NCBI RefSeq assembly: GCF_000168975.1
Contig: NZ_AAUW01000008.1
Span: forward strand, 124,001 to 188,000
Direction of reading: 5' to 3'
Source of the DNA: Roseibium aggregatum IAM 12614
GTDB lineage: Bacteria; Pseudomonadota; Alphaproteobacteria; Rhizobiales; Stappiaceae
DNA length: 64,000 nucleotides
Shown piece after piece: positions 27,030-36,202 of this stretch; positions within the stretch are counted from its first letter, which is position 1; the number at the start of each line of letters is the position of its first letter. Position numbers and translations under genes: made by a program. The notes beneath the pieces are model-generated. The model did not search any database and had not been told where the DNA came from. It saw only the letters and a program-made list of their open reading frames with translations.

Positions 27030-28732
27030 AGTCTGTCTGGCACATCATCCGCACCCAGCACCGGTACGACAGTTTTCATTTCTGGCTCGGGATATTCGTG
27101 GCCCTGCTGCCTGCGGCTGCGGGGCTCCTGTTGCTCGGGGTCTCCGGCTGGTTCATCACGGCGGCGGCCATCGCGGGACTGAGCGGTGCGTTTCTCAACA
27201 TCTTCGCGCCAAGCGCTCTCATTCGTGCCTTTGCGATTATCCGCACGGCGGGCCGTTACGGCGAGCGCGTCTTGACCCATGATGCGACGTTTCGCTTTCT
27301 GACAGGGTTCAGGAACAGGCTGTTTGCGTCCATGGCACATCGGACGAGCGACGGGCGAAGATCCGGATTGCTGCTCAACCGCCTGACGCTCGACATTGCC
27401 GTCCTTGATACCGTTTATTTGCGTCTGGTTGTTCCCCTGGTGTTGGCGCTCGTCGTCGCAGTCTCGCTGCTTCTAATCTGGAGCAGCATCTCTCCGCTTC
27501 TGCTGGTCACTGGCGCGGTTTTCATATCTGCCTGGGGCTGCCTGGCCGTCTGGACCTTCGTCCGGTCCGATACCAAAAACGCCCGCCGCACGGATGCAGC
27601 GCTTGATGCCATGCGGCTTCGGGCAGCTGATCTGGCTGCGGGGCGACGGGATTTGGCGATCTATGGCGGGCTGGAAGCTGCGGCCGAGACGGTTCTTGCC
27701 GCAGAAAGTCGCCTTGCGGAAGCCCAGGAGGCCGAAGATCTCCGGACCAGCAAACTGACAGCGGGCTCGACGCTTCTTGGCCAGGTGTTTCTTGCGGCCA
27801 TTCTTCTTGTCTGCCTTCTGGAAGTCGGTCGCGGCACGCTGACGGCGGCTTTGGCGGTTGGGCTCATACTTGTGGTCATGGGACTGCCGGAAATTTTCTC
27901 GATGAGCTTGCCAGGGCTTGCCAAATTGCCGCGTGTCGCGCTGGCTGCCGGCCGGGTCATGGGCTTGATGAAGGATCGCGCTGAAGCTGGATCTGCGGGC
28001 GACCGGGCCTCGGGAAAAAGAGCCGTTACCGCCGCTACGGGTGTGCTTGCCTTTGAAGACGTCAGTTTTGGCTATCCGGGTGCGGCGAGACGCGTGCTGG
28101 AGGGGCTTAGCTTTTACGTCGCACAGGGCGAAATTCTCGCACTGGCAGGTCGCAGCGGTTGCGGCAAGTCAACGGTTGCGGCATTGGCTGCCCGGTTAAG
28201 AAGCCCGGGGCAGGGGCGGATTGTTCTGGGCGGTGTTGACACCGGCCGGATCCCGGACGCAGAGCTTCGCCGCAAGATTACCGTCATCGGTCAGAAGGCC
28301 TATCTCTTCAACGATACAGTTGCGGAAAACCTGCGTATTGCAAACCCGGATGCCAGCGATGCGGATCTCTGGCGTGCGCTTGAGCAGGCTGCACTTGCCG
28401 ACCGCATTTCGGAAAATCCGGAAGGGCTGCAAACCATTCTGGGCGAAGGTGGGCTGGGCCTGTCCGGCGGGGAGCAGAGGCGTCTGGCCCTGGCCCGGGC
28501 CTTTCTGACCCGGCCGGTTCTGTTTGTTCTGGACGAGATTACCGAGGGACTGGACGCTGCAACTGCTGGCGACGTTCTGGACAGGTTTCTGTCCTATCGC
28601 GGAGATGCTGCCGTCTTGATGATTGCGCACCGTCGCCAGGAACTGGAGCGGGCCAACCGCGTGCTGGATCTCACGGCGCCGCGCGGGGGCGTCAATCCGT
28701 CGCCGGAAACAATTCTTTCCGAATTTCAATGA
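27026..28732 (+). CDS. cydC: Thiol reductant ABC exporter subunit CydC
   Basis: The 568-residue partner of CydD starts with GTG, overlapping the cydD stop by four bases. It has six N-terminal membrane helices, Walker A GRSGCGKST, a canonical LSGGEQ signature and Walker B LFVLDEI. The asymmetry (degenerate signature in CydD, canonical in CydC) suggests unequal ATP sites in the heterodimer. The operon probably continues to cydABX after a 345-base gap, or cydA has its own promoter there. Confidence 0.92.
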   Translation: MKSVWHIIRTQHRYDSFHFWLGIFVALLPAAAGLLLLGVSGWFITAAAIAGLSGAFLNIFAPSALIRAFAIIRTAGRYGERVLTHDATFRFLTGFRNRLFASMAHRTSDGRRSGLLLNRLTLDIAVLDTVYLRLVVPLVLALVVAVSLLLIWSSISPLLLVTGAVFISAWGCLAVWTFVRSDTKNARRTDAALDAMRLRAADLAAGRRDLAIYGGLEAAAETVLAAESRLAEAQEAEDLRTSKLTAGSTLLGQVFLAAILLVCLLEVGRGTLTAALAVGLILVVMGLPEIFSMSLPGLAKLPRVALAAGRVMGLMKDRAEAGSAGDRASGKRAVTAATGVLAFEDVSFGYPGAARRVLEGLSFYVAQGEILALAGRSGCGKSTVAALAARLRSPGQGRIVLGGVDTGRIPDAELRRKITVIGQKAYLFNDTVAENLRIANPDASDADLWRALEQAALADRISENPEGLQTILGEGGLGLSGGEQRRLALARAFLTRPVLFVLDEITEGLDAATAGDVLDRFLSYRGDAAVLMIAHRRQELERANRVLDLTAPRGGVNPSPETILSEFQ

Positions 28733-29077
28733 GTTCCCGCTGGGTTTTCCGCAGCTTGTGGTTGCTTCGTCCTTTCTGTCGCATTGACCTTGCGGTGGCA
28801 CTGGGCCACGATCAGGTCATAGGAAGACTCGTTTTCTAAGCCGGTTCATTGACGGGATTGGCGGCCGTAATCCGCATTCATTGCGTAGTTGATTGCCGCC
28901 GCTGGATCGGGACGATAATCGGGTTTTCGATCAAGATCGACAAGGCCCGGTCCCCTCCGGCAGGGCATCACCCGGTCGATCGTCCTGATGTGCCGAAGTG
29001 TTTTTTCCGTTCGACAGAACGTTGGATGCTTCTGCGAAAATGCTCGGGCCGTCTCCGGTCCGTAAAGGGGGAATACG
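28733..29077. other. Gap between cydC and cydA
   Basis: This 345-base stretch likely holds the cydABX promoter. I searched for an FNR/ANR box (TTGAT-N4-ATCAA) and found only weak partial matches, near 28925 and 28850. No small gene is convincing here. A strong AAAGGGGG ribosome site precedes cydA. Confidence 0.4.
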
Positions 29078-30682
29078 ATGGAACTGAACGTCGTTGACCT
29101 GTCGCGGCTGCAATTTGCCATGACAGCGCTCTACCACTTCCTGTTTGTGCCTTTGACCATCGGCCTGTCGATCCTGTTGGCGACCATGGAAACAGTCTAT
29201 GTGATGACCGGCCGCGAGGTCTGGAAACGCATGGTCAAGTTCTGGGGCACTCTGTTTGGAATCAACTTCGTCCTGGGTGTTGCCACCGGCCTGACCATGG
29301 AGTTCCAGTTCGGCATGAACTGGGCCTATTTCAGCCAGTATGTCGGCGACGTCTTCGGCGCACCGCTGGCGATCGAAGGTCTGATGGCCTTCTTTCTGGA
29401 AGCCACCTTCGTCGGGTTGTTCTTCTTCGGTTGGGACCGGCTTTCCAAGCGTCAGCATCTGGCGGCCACCTGGGCCGTCGCAATCGGAACGAACTTGTCC
29501 GCGCTGTGGATTCTGATCGCCAACGGCTGGATGCAGCACCCGATCGGGGCCGCGTTCAACCCCGACACGATGCGGATGGAAGTCATCAGCTTCTACAACG
29601 TTCTGTTTAACCCTGTGGCGCAGGCCAAATTCGTGCACACCGTGTCTGCGGGCTATGTTACCGCGTCCATGTTCGTGCTCGGTATTTCCGCCTGGTACAT
29701 GCTCAAGGGCCGCCATATCGCGATTGCCAAACGGTCCATGGCAATTGCCTCCGCCTTCGGCTTTGCATCGGCTCTGTCCGTTGTGGTTCTAGGAGATGAA
29801 AGCGGTTATGAGGCCAACCTGAACCAGAAGATGAAACTGGCGACGATCGAAGCCATGTGGGACACCGAACCAGCGCCTGCCTCCTTCAACGTGGTTGCCT
29901 GGGCGGACATGGAAAAGCGTGAAAACGTTTTTGCCATCGAAGTGCCCTATGTGATGGGCCTGATCGCAACGCGCTCTCTCGACACGGTCATTCCCGGCAT
30001 CAAGGACCTGGTGTCGCGGACCAAGGACCGCATTCGGCAGGGGGCCATCGCGTGGGATGCTCTGCAGAAGATCCGCCAGGATCCGGTCAATGTCAGCCCG
30101 GATGTCCGCGAGACGTTCCTGCAGAACGAGAACTCGCTCGGCTACGCCTATCTGCTGCTGCCGTTCACGGATAATCCCATGGAGGCGACCACCGCTCAGG
30201 TCGATGCGGCCGCATGGTCGACCGTGCCCGAAGTCATGCCCATGTTCTATGCCTTCAGGATCATGGTGGCTTGCGGCTTCTTCTTCATCCTGATGACGGC
30301 GATTTTCTTCTACTATTCCTCGTCCGGAAAGCTGGACAGTCTGAGGGACAAACGCCGTTGGCTGTTGCACGTCGCAGTCTGGTCAATTCCTTTGCCGTGG
30401 ATTGCCTGTGAAATGGGCTGGTTCGTGGCGGAATACGGCCGTCAGCCCTGGATCATCGAAAGCATGCTGCCGACATCCGCAGGTGTTTCGAACCTGAGCG
30501 TGACCGAGGTTCTGCTGACGCTCGCCGGTTTCGTAGCGCTCTACAGCACGCTTCTGGTGATCGAGATCACGCTGATGATCAAATACATCAAGATCGGGCC
30601 CGAAGACGGCGAAAACCCGGATACGGTTCAAGCCGCATTCCGGCAGCCGGCTCCCACTGCAGCCTCAGTTCCAGCGGAGTAA
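29078..30682 (+). CDS. cydA: Cytochrome bd ubiquinol oxidase subunit I
   Basis: The 534-residue inner-membrane subunit oxidises ubiquinol and carries the hemes of the low-proton-pumping, high-affinity terminal oxidase. Heme ligands are visible: H20 in LYHFLF, H187 in KFVHTV and M396 in FRIMVACG. The quinol region contains GDESGYE and a long loop before the last helices, indicating the long Q-loop (L) subtype seen in E. coli. It is followed by cydB after six bases and by cydX, with cydDC upstream, making a complete bd-oxidase locus. Confidence 0.97.
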   Translation: MELNVVDLSRLQFAMTALYHFLFVPLTIGLSILLATMETVYVMTGREVWKRMVKFWGTLFGINFVLGVATGLTMEFQFGMNWAYFSQYVGDVFGAPLAIEGLMAFFLEATFVGLFFFGWDRLSKRQHLAATWAVAIGTNLSALWILIANGWMQHPIGAAFNPDTMRMEVISFYNVLFNPVAQAKFVHTVSAGYVTASMFVLGISAWYMLKGRHIAIAKRSMAIASAFGFASALSVVVLGDESGYEANLNQKMKLATIEAMWDTEPAPASFNVVAWADMEKRENVFAIEVPYVMGLIATRSLDTVIPGIKDLVSRTKDRIRQGAIAWDALQKIRQDPVNVSPDVRETFLQNENSLGYAYLLLPFTDNPMEATTAQVDAAAWSTVPEVMPMFYAFRIMVACGFFFILMTAIFFYYSSSGKLDSLRDKRRWLLHVAVWSIPLPWIACEMGWFVAEYGRQPWIIESMLPTSAGVSNLSVTEVLLTLAGFVALYSTLLVIEITLMIKYIKIGPEDGENPDTVQAAFRQPAPTAASVPAE

Positions 30683-30688
30683 TCGAAA

Positions 30689-31846
30689 ATGATCCTCTAT
30701 GAAATGATCGACTACTCTGTTCTGAAGATGATCTGGTGGCTCCTGCTGGGTGTCCTGCTGATTGCCTTCGCGGTCATGGACGGCTTTGACATGGGTGTCG
30801 GAGCGATGCTGCCCTTTGTTGCCGAAACGGACATCGAGCGGCGCGTGGTCATCAATACAATCGGCCCGACCTGGGAAGGAAACCAGGTCTGGTTCATCCT
30901 GGGGGGCGGGGCGATCTTCGCTGCCTGGCCGCCGCTCTATGCCATCAGCTTCTCGGGCTTCTATCTAGCGATGTTCGTGGTGCTGGCGGCAATGATCCTG
31001 CGGCCGGTCTCCTTCAAGTACCGGTCCAAGCGGCCAGATCCGTCCTGGCGCAGTGCCTGGGACTGGGCACTGTTTACGGGATCCTTCGTGCCGGCACTTG
31101 TCTTCGGTGTCGCCGTCGGCAATGTGCTGCTCGGCGTGCCGTTCTCGCTCGATAACGATCTGCGCATGACCTACGAAGGCTCGTTCTTCGGGCTCTTCTC
31201 GCCGTTCTCGCTGCTGTGCGGATTGTTGTCGGTTGCCATGCTGGTAGCCCACGGCTCGGTCTGGCTGGTGATGCGTACAACCGGCGATATCGCCATGCGC
31301 GCGCGGCGTTTCGGAACCGTAGCGGCCGGTCTCGGCATCGTGCTGTTCTCCCTTGGTGGCTATCTTGTTGCCAGCGGTTACGTGGAAGGTTTCCGCATCA
31401 CGTCTGAAATCGATCCGAACATGGCAGCCAATCCGCTCGCGAAACAGGCGATTACGGAAGGTGGGGCATGGATGTACAATTACACTGTCCATCCCATTCT
31501 TTGGCTTGCCCCCGGTCTGGGCTTCCTCGGCCTGTTCGGCACTCTGGTGTTGCTACAGACCCGTCTGGAAAAGCTGATCTTCCTGTTTTCGAAGCTGGCG
31601 GTTTTCGGGATCATCTCGACGGTCGGTGTCTCTATGTTCCCGTTCATCCTGCCGTCCTCTATACAGCCGGACGCCAGCCTGACGGTGTGGGATGCATCCT
31701 CCAGCCATCGAACCCTGTTCAACATGCTGGTGGTGACACTCATCTTCCTGCCGATCATCCTTGTCTACACCGCCTGGGTCTACAAGGTCTTGTGGGGCAA
31801 GGTGGATGAAGAAACCATCGAACGCGACAACCACACCGCTTACTGA
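30689..31846 (+). CDS. cydB: Cytochrome bd ubiquinol oxidase subunit II
   Basis: The 385-residue integral membrane partner of CydA, with the conserved start WWLLLGVLLIAFAVMDGFDMG (in part) and the EGNQVWFILGGGA loop containing the conserved acidic and Trp residues near the heme and proton path. Eight or more hydrophobic helices follow. It lies six bases after cydA and 12 bases before cydX. Confidence 0.96.
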   Translation: MILYEMIDYSVLKMIWWLLLGVLLIAFAVMDGFDMGVGAMLPFVAETDIERRVVINTIGPTWEGNQVWFILGGGAIFAAWPPLYAISFSGFYLAMFVVLAAMILRPVSFKYRSKRPDPSWRSAWDWALFTGSFVPALVFGVAVGNVLLGVPFSLDNDLRMTYEGSFFGLFSPFSLLCGLLSVAMLVAHGSVWLVMRTTGDIAMRARRFGTVAAGLGIVLFSLGGYLVASGYVEGFRITSEIDPNMAANPLAKQAITEGGAWMYNYTVHPILWLAPGLGFLGLFGTLVLLQTRLEKLIFLFSKLAVFGIISTVGVSMFPFILPSSIQPDASLTVWDASSSHRTLFNMLVVTLIFLPIILVYTAWVYKVLWGKVDEETIERDNHTAY

Positions 31847-31858
31847 GGAGACTGCTTC

Positions 31859-31978
31859 ATGTGGTATTTTGCCTGGGTCCTCGGAATGCCTTTGGCCTGC
31901 GCTATGGCGATCCTGAACGCGATGTGGCTGGAGCTGAGGTCGGAAGACGAGCGCCGCCGCCTCGAAGGCCGCGAGTAG
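31859..31978 (+). CDS. cydX: Cytochrome bd small subunit CydX
   Basis: A 39-residue protein beginning MWYFAWVLGMPLACAMAILN, with one N-terminal membrane helix and a charged tail (ELRSEDERRRLEGRE). It matches the CydX/YbgT family, whose diagnostic start is MWYFxWxLG, and stabilises the bd oxidase. The ATG is 12 bases after the cydB stop with GAGGAG upstream. Confidence 0.95.
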   Translation: MWYFAWVLGMPLACAMAILNAMWLELRSEDERRRLEGRE

Positions 31979-32012
31979 GCCAAGCTTTTGCCGAAAGCCT
32001 TGTCACAGAACG

Positions 32013-32043
32013 AAAAAAGCCCCGGATCGCTCCGGGGCTTTTT
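32013..32043. terminator. Bidirectional terminator between cydX and the peroxiredoxin gene
   Basis: A 12- to 13-bp stem, AAAAGCCCCGGA with TCCGGGGCTTTT and a four-base loop, flanked by A-runs and T-runs. It can end both the cyd operon and the convergent gene. Confidence 0.92.
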
Positions 32044-32064
32044 GCTGAGCTTATGCCCGTTGGA

Positions 32065-32607
32065 TCAGGCGGCCTGCACCTTTGCAGCGCGCAGCTTTTC
32101 CAGGATGTTCTGCGGCGAAGAAACGCCATAAGGATCGCTTTCGCAGTTATCGGAGAAGCCTTCTTCTTCGAACCACTGCTCGACAACACCATCGTTGACG
32201 ACAGCGCCATAGCGCCAGGAACGCATGCCGAAGCCGAGATTGTCCTTGGCAACCAGCATGCCCATCTTGCGGGTGAACTCGCCGGAACCATCCGGGATCA
32301 CCTTGACCTTCTCGACGCCTTGCGCTTTCGCCCAGGCGTTCATCACGAACGCATCGTTGACGGAGATGCAGTAGATCTCGTCGACGCCTTCAGCCTTGAA
32401 TTCTTCGAACAGTTTTTCGAAGTCCGGAAGCTGATAGGTGGAGCAGGTCGGAGTGAAGGCACCGGGAAGCGAAAACAGCACGACTTTCTTGCCCTTGAAA
32501 TAGTCGTCGCTGGTCTTGTCTTCCCAACGGAACGGGTTCGGGCCTTCGATGGATTCGTCGCGGACACGGGTGCGGAAGGTAACGAACGGAACTTTTTTGC
32601 CGAGCAT
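32065..32607 (-). CDS. Prx5-type peroxiredoxin
   Basis: The 180-residue thiol peroxidase of the atypical Prx5/hybrid group reduces hydrogen peroxide and organic peroxides. The peroxidatic cysteine is in the family motif PGAFTPTCSTYQLP, and the conserved Arg appears in GMRSWRYG. There is one further Cys in YCISVND and one near the C-terminus (DNCESDPYG), a possible resolving residue. The start at 32607 is chosen for GGAG eight bases upstream; a frame back to 32694 is unlikely. No glutaredoxin domain is fused. Confidence 0.92.
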   Translation of the reverse strand: MLGKKVPFVTFRTRVRDESIEGPNPFRWEDKTSDDYFKGKKVVLFSLPGAFTPTCSTYQLPDFEKLFEEFKAEGVDEIYCISVNDAFVMNAWAKAQGVEKVKVIPDGSGEFTRKMGMLVAKDNLGFGMRSWRYGAVVNDGVVEQWFEEEGFSDNCESDPYGVSSPQNILEKLRAAKVQAA

Positions 32608-33038
32608 CGCAAACTCCAGAAATTGAACGGTTGCAAACTGTCCAGAGCGCCAAAAATCTGACCTTGCCCGAGGGAGGAGAACCGGGCAGGGCACGGACGC
32701 CCTGAAAGCGGAGAAGGTTTCGGCCTAACGCATTTGCTGCGATGCCGCAATCCATTTTGCTTTGCGAAAGCCAATAAGCCTGCGCGATGGAGCCCGTCGG
32801 GACGATATGCCGCTTCGCATATGCGAGCAAACTCACGTTCGGGACTTTTGTGGGCAGGTGGCGTTTTCCGGAAAAAGCACTCAAATCATTGTATACACGC
32901 TCAATTTCGATGTTTAAGTTGAGGCGTCCCACAGGGTTCTCTCTGGACTTGAGGCGGGGCACAGCAGGGGGCTCCACAGGGCCGGATCTAGCATCCGAGA
33001 CCCTGCCAAAATTTGACTTCCAGCGTCACGAGTGATGA
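32608..33038. other. Divergent intergenic region before the TRAP genes
   Basis: No gene is convincing here. It should contain promoters for the leftward peroxiredoxin and the rightward TRAP operon. The only motif seen is a GntR-like palindrome at 32889-32898. Confidence 0.45.
32889..32898. promoter_or_regulatory. Possible GntR/FCD-type operator upstream of the TRAP operon
   Basis: TTGTATACAC is nearly the palindrome TTGTATACAA bound by many FCD-type GntR regulators, which often control TRAP operons. It lies about 140 bases before the first TRAP gene. No GntR gene is in the window, and so short a match could be chance. Confidence 0.3.
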
Positions 33039-33512
33039 ATGCGTAGGGTCTTTAAGGCGGTGCACATGCTTTGCATGGGGTTTGCCGCGATCGTCTTTCT
33101 GGGCCAATTGGCCATGGTGCTGATGCGCTATCTGCTTGGCTTCGGATTTCTGGAAATCCAGGACGCGGTCAACTATGCATTCGCAGCACTTGTTGCCCTT
33201 TCAGTGGTCGTATCCTTCGATGCGGACAAGCACGTGCGTGTAGATGTCTTCCGCCAGAACTGGAGCACCCGAACGAACCGGCGCATCGACTGGCTGGGGT
33301 ATCTCCTGCTGGCTCTACCGGTCTTTGCGCTCATGCTCTGGACGGCATTTCCGCTGGTCCGCAGTTCCTGGGCAATTTTGGAAGGCTCTCCGGAAACCGG
33401 CGGCTTGCCCGGCCTGTTTCTGGTCAAGACATGTCTCATAATCCTTCCAGGGCTTGTCGTCATTTTCACTCTTCAAAAGCTGTTCGGCGCGATCCGGCGG
33501 AACGATTCATGA
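33039..33512 (+). CDS. TRAP transporter small permease (DctQ type)
   Basis: The 157-residue protein with four membrane helices is the small membrane subunit of a tripartite ATP-independent periplasmic transporter. It carries the family feature of acidic and Arg residues between helices 2 and 3 (DADKHVRVDVF). The start at 33039 is the only reasonable ATG. It overlaps the large permease gene by four bases (ATGA). Confidence 0.9.
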   Translation: MRRVFKAVHMLCMGFAAIVFLGQLAMVLMRYLLGFGFLEIQDAVNYAFAALVALSVVVSFDADKHVRVDVFRQNWSTRTNRRIDWLGYLLLALPVFALMLWTAFPLVRSSWAILEGSPETGGLPGLFLVKTCLIILPGLVVIFTLQKLFGAIRRNDS

Positions 33513-35074
33513 CTGCCGATATCATCTGGCTCGCCATCCTGGCCCTGTCCGTATTTGCCTGCATTCTGTCCGGTGTGCCTGTGCTGCTGGCAATAGCCGG
33601 TGCGCCGACGCTTGTGGCGCTTGTTGCAGCCGCGACGGGGCATTTCGACCTCGTTTTCTTTCAGGCTGTTCCCCAGCGCGTCTACGGTGTGATGACCAAT
33701 CCGCTGCTGCTGGCGGTGCCGCTCTTCGTGCTCATGGGGCTGCTCCTTGAAAAGTCACGGCAGGCGGAGCGGATGTTGCAGAGCCTGACGGCCGCTATGG
33801 GCGGTCAGCAGTCAGCCCTGGCGCTTTCCGTTGTTCTGGTGAGCGCGCTCATTGCCGCCTCAACCGGCATCATCGGGGCAACAATCGTCATGCTCGGCAC
33901 CATCACGCTACCCGCGCTGCTGGCGGCCGGCGTCAACAAGCACATGAGCAGCGGTCTTATCTGCGCCAGCGGCACGCTCGGTCAGATCATTCCGCCGTCC
34001 ATCGTTCTGATCCTCCTGGGGGATCAGGTGTCCAATGCCTACTTCGAGGCACAGCAGGAAGCGGGCAACTTTGCGCCGGACCCTGTCACGGTGGGAGACC
34101 TGTTTGCCGGCGCTTTGATCCCGGGTCTGCTTCTCGTCGCTCTCTATGCAGCTTATGTGCTGCTGCGCCTGCGCCGGACAGTGCCGAAAGGGCAGGAGGG
34201 GCAAACCCCGGCACCGCAGCCGCGTGTCTCGGGTCGTGAACTATTCCGGAATATCGCCCCGACGCTCGGATTGATCGTGGCTGTGCTCGGCAGCATCCTG
34301 ATCGGCATCGCAACCCCCACGGAAGCCGCCAGCGTCGGTGTCGCCGGCGCCATCCTGATTGCGGCTGCCGCAAGCGACGGCAAGGCTGCCCGTATTGCAA
34401 TGGCCTGCGCAGGCTTTGCCATCATCCTGCTGATCCTGCGCCGGCTCGGTCTGTTCGGTCTGGAGTTCGAAGGTGGGCGGATAAGCTGGACCACACTCAC
34501 GATTGTCTCCGTCGCAATGACGGCAGCGGCATTCGTCATGCTGGCCATCGCGGCAGCCTCTCTGATCCGGGGAGGCGTGCTGATGCCCGCGCTGCGGGAA
34601 ACCGTGACCATCACCGGGATGATCTTTGGCATCGTGATTGCCGCCAGCATTCTGTCGCTCGTCTTCCGTGGTTTCAATGGCGACGAGCATGTCGCTGAAT
34701 TGCTGCATGCCTTGCCAGGCGGCGCCTACGGCATGTTGCTGCTGACCATGCTGGTCATTTTTCTTCTTGGGTTCATTCTGGAATTCGTGGAAATCATTTT
34801 CATCGTCGTTCCGATTGTCGGGCCGATCATCCTGCAGTCCGACATCAGCCCAGTCTGGTTCGCGGTTCTGATTGCGCTCAATCTGCAAACTTCGTTCTTG
34901 ACGCCGCCATTCGGGTTTGCCCTTTTCTATTTCCGGTCGGTTGCACCGGCGGATATCCGCACCTCTGACATTTATGTTTCGGTGATCCCGTTTGTCGCCA
35001 TTCAGCTTGTGGCGCTCGGTCTGGTCGCCGCCTTTCCGGTACTGGCGACGCTGTTGCCGGACGTCCTGTTTTGA
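33509..35074 (+). CDS. TRAP transporter large permease (DctM type)
   Basis: The 521-residue ion-coupled permease of the TRAP system has 12 or more membrane helices. It is longer than the usual ~430 residues because of an insertion of extra hydrophobic segments around residues 270-370. This long form is the one usually paired with 2-oxo acid (TakP-like) binding proteins. Conserved features include ASTGIIGATIVMLG and LICASGTLGQIIPPSIVLI (in part). It is coupled by overlap to the small permease and followed by the binding protein. Confidence 0.92.
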   Translation: MTADIIWLAILALSVFACILSGVPVLLAIAGAPTLVALVAAATGHFDLVFFQAVPQRVYGVMTNPLLLAVPLFVLMGLLLEKSRQAERMLQSLTAAMGGQQSALALSVVLVSALIAASTGIIGATIVMLGTITLPALLAAGVNKHMSSGLICASGTLGQIIPPSIVLILLGDQVSNAYFEAQQEAGNFAPDPVTVGDLFAGALIPGLLLVALYAAYVLLRLRRTVPKGQEGQTPAPQPRVSGRELFRNIAPTLGLIVAVLGSILIGIATPTEAASVGVAGAILIAAAASDGKAARIAMACAGFAIILLILRRLGLFGLEFEGGRISWTTLTIVSVAMTAAAFVMLAIAAASLIRGGVLMPALRETVTITGMIFGIVIAASILSLVFRGFNGDEHVAELLHALPGGAYGMLLLTMLVIFLLGFILEFVEIIFIVVPIVGPIILQSDISPVWFAVLIALNLQTSFLTPPFGFALFYFRSVAPADIRTSDIYVSVIPFVAIQLVALGLVAAFPVLATLLPDVLF

Positions 35075-35094
35075 ACACCATGGGAGAGACGATT

Positions 35095-36159
35095 ATGAAA
35101 AGACGTGATTTTCTGAAGGTAGGCGCCGTTGCCGCACCTGCCAGCCTGCTGGCGGCACCAGCAATTGCGCAGGGCAAGATCGAGTGGAAGCTGCCGACGT
35201 CGTTCCCGGCCAAGGCCCCCGGCGTCGGCACCAACGTGACCGCCTTCGCCGACCGAGTCGCCGCCATGTCCGATGGCCAGTTGACCTTCAAGGTCTACTC
35301 CAGCGGAGAACTTGTGCCGCCCTTCGGTGTCGAAGACGCCGTGGAGCAGGGCACGGCCGAGATCGGTCATTCGACGCCTTACTACGCCGCTTCGAAGAAC
35401 ACGGCCATGCACTTCTTTTCCGCCGTTCCTTTCGGTATGACCGCGGTGGAAACAACCGCATGGCTGCGGTATGGCGGCGGTCAGGAGCTGTGGGACAGCC
35501 TTTACGAAGAACGCGGCCTCAAGCCGTTCTACTCGGGCAGTTCCGGCGTTCAGGCAGCCGGCTGGTTCAAGAACCCGGTTGAAAGCCTGAATGATCTTGC
35601 CGGCCTCAACATGCGCATTGCCGGCCTTGGCGGCGAAGCCATGCGCAAGCTCGGTGTCAACGCGGTGTTGCTGCCGCCCCCGGAAATCTTCCCGGCCTTC
35701 CAGTCTGGCGCCATCGATGCGGCCGAGTGGGTCGGTCCGATGCTGGACCAGGCGTTCGGCCTGCAGAAGGTCGCCAGCTACTGCTACGTTCCGGCCTTCC
35801 ATGAGCCGTCAGCGGCGCTGGAAATCGTCGTCAACAAGGAAGCCTATGACAGCCTGCCGGCAAACCTTCAGGCAATCATCGCCTATGCCGCGGAAGCTGC
35901 TTCTGTCGAAACCACTGCTCAGTTCGACTACTACAACGCAGTGGCCATGAAGAAGCTGAAGGAAGACGGCGTCACATTTGCCAACTTCCCGGATGACGTC
36001 CTGGCTGCCTTGAAGACAGCAGTTGCAGAAGTGATGGCGGAAAACGCTGCCGCCAATCCGAAGTTTTCCGAAGTGCAGAAAAGCTACGACGCGTTCCTGG
36101 ATCTTGCGAAGGATTACGCGGCGCTGGTGAAAGCAACCACCTTCACCCAGCGCATGTAA
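35095..36159 (+). CDS. TRAP periplasmic solute-binding protein (TakP-like)
   Basis: The 354-residue periplasmic receptor starts with a twin-arginine signal (MKRRDFLKVGAVAAPAS, cleavage near AIAQ-GK). It has the DctP fold, with the ligand-site stretch AIDAAEWVGPMLDQAFGLQK (in part) that is typical of the TakP/SmoM group, which binds 2-oxo monocarboxylates with a cation. Specificity is an inference by family resemblance. The start at 35095 is set by GGGAGAG upstream; the frame opens slightly earlier at a TTG. It is the last gene of the TRAP operon. Confidence 0.9.
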   Translation: MKRRDFLKVGAVAAPASLLAAPAIAQGKIEWKLPTSFPAKAPGVGTNVTAFADRVAAMSDGQLTFKVYSSGELVPPFGVEDAVEQGTAEIGHSTPYYAASKNTAMHFFSAVPFGMTAVETTAWLRYGGGQELWDSLYEERGLKPFYSGSSGVQAAGWFKNPVESLNDLAGLNMRIAGLGGEAMRKLGVNAVLLPPPEIFPAFQSGAIDAAEWVGPMLDQAFGLQKVASYCYVPAFHEPSAALEIVVNKEAYDSLPANLQAIIAYAAEAASVETTAQFDYYNAVAMKKLKEDGVTFANFPDDVLAALKTAVAEVMAENAAANPKFSEVQKSYDAFLDLAKDYAALVKATTFTQRM

Positions 36160-36168
36160 GCAGGCTTT

Positions 36169-36201
36169 GCCCCGCCGGCTGGCAAACGGCGCCGGCGGGG
36201 C
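36169..36201 (+). terminator. Probable terminator of the TRAP operon
   Basis: An 11-bp GC stem (GCCCCGCCGGC with GCCGGCGGGGC) with an 11-base loop, ten bases after the dctP-type stop. The T-tract is weak (TTCAGGTTT), so efficiency is uncertain. It sits between convergent genes. Confidence 0.6.
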
Positions 36202-36202
36202 T

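Noticed and set aside
28733-29077. FNR/ANR box before cydA
   Set aside because: Only partial half-sites were found; none approaches TTGAT-N4-ATCAA.
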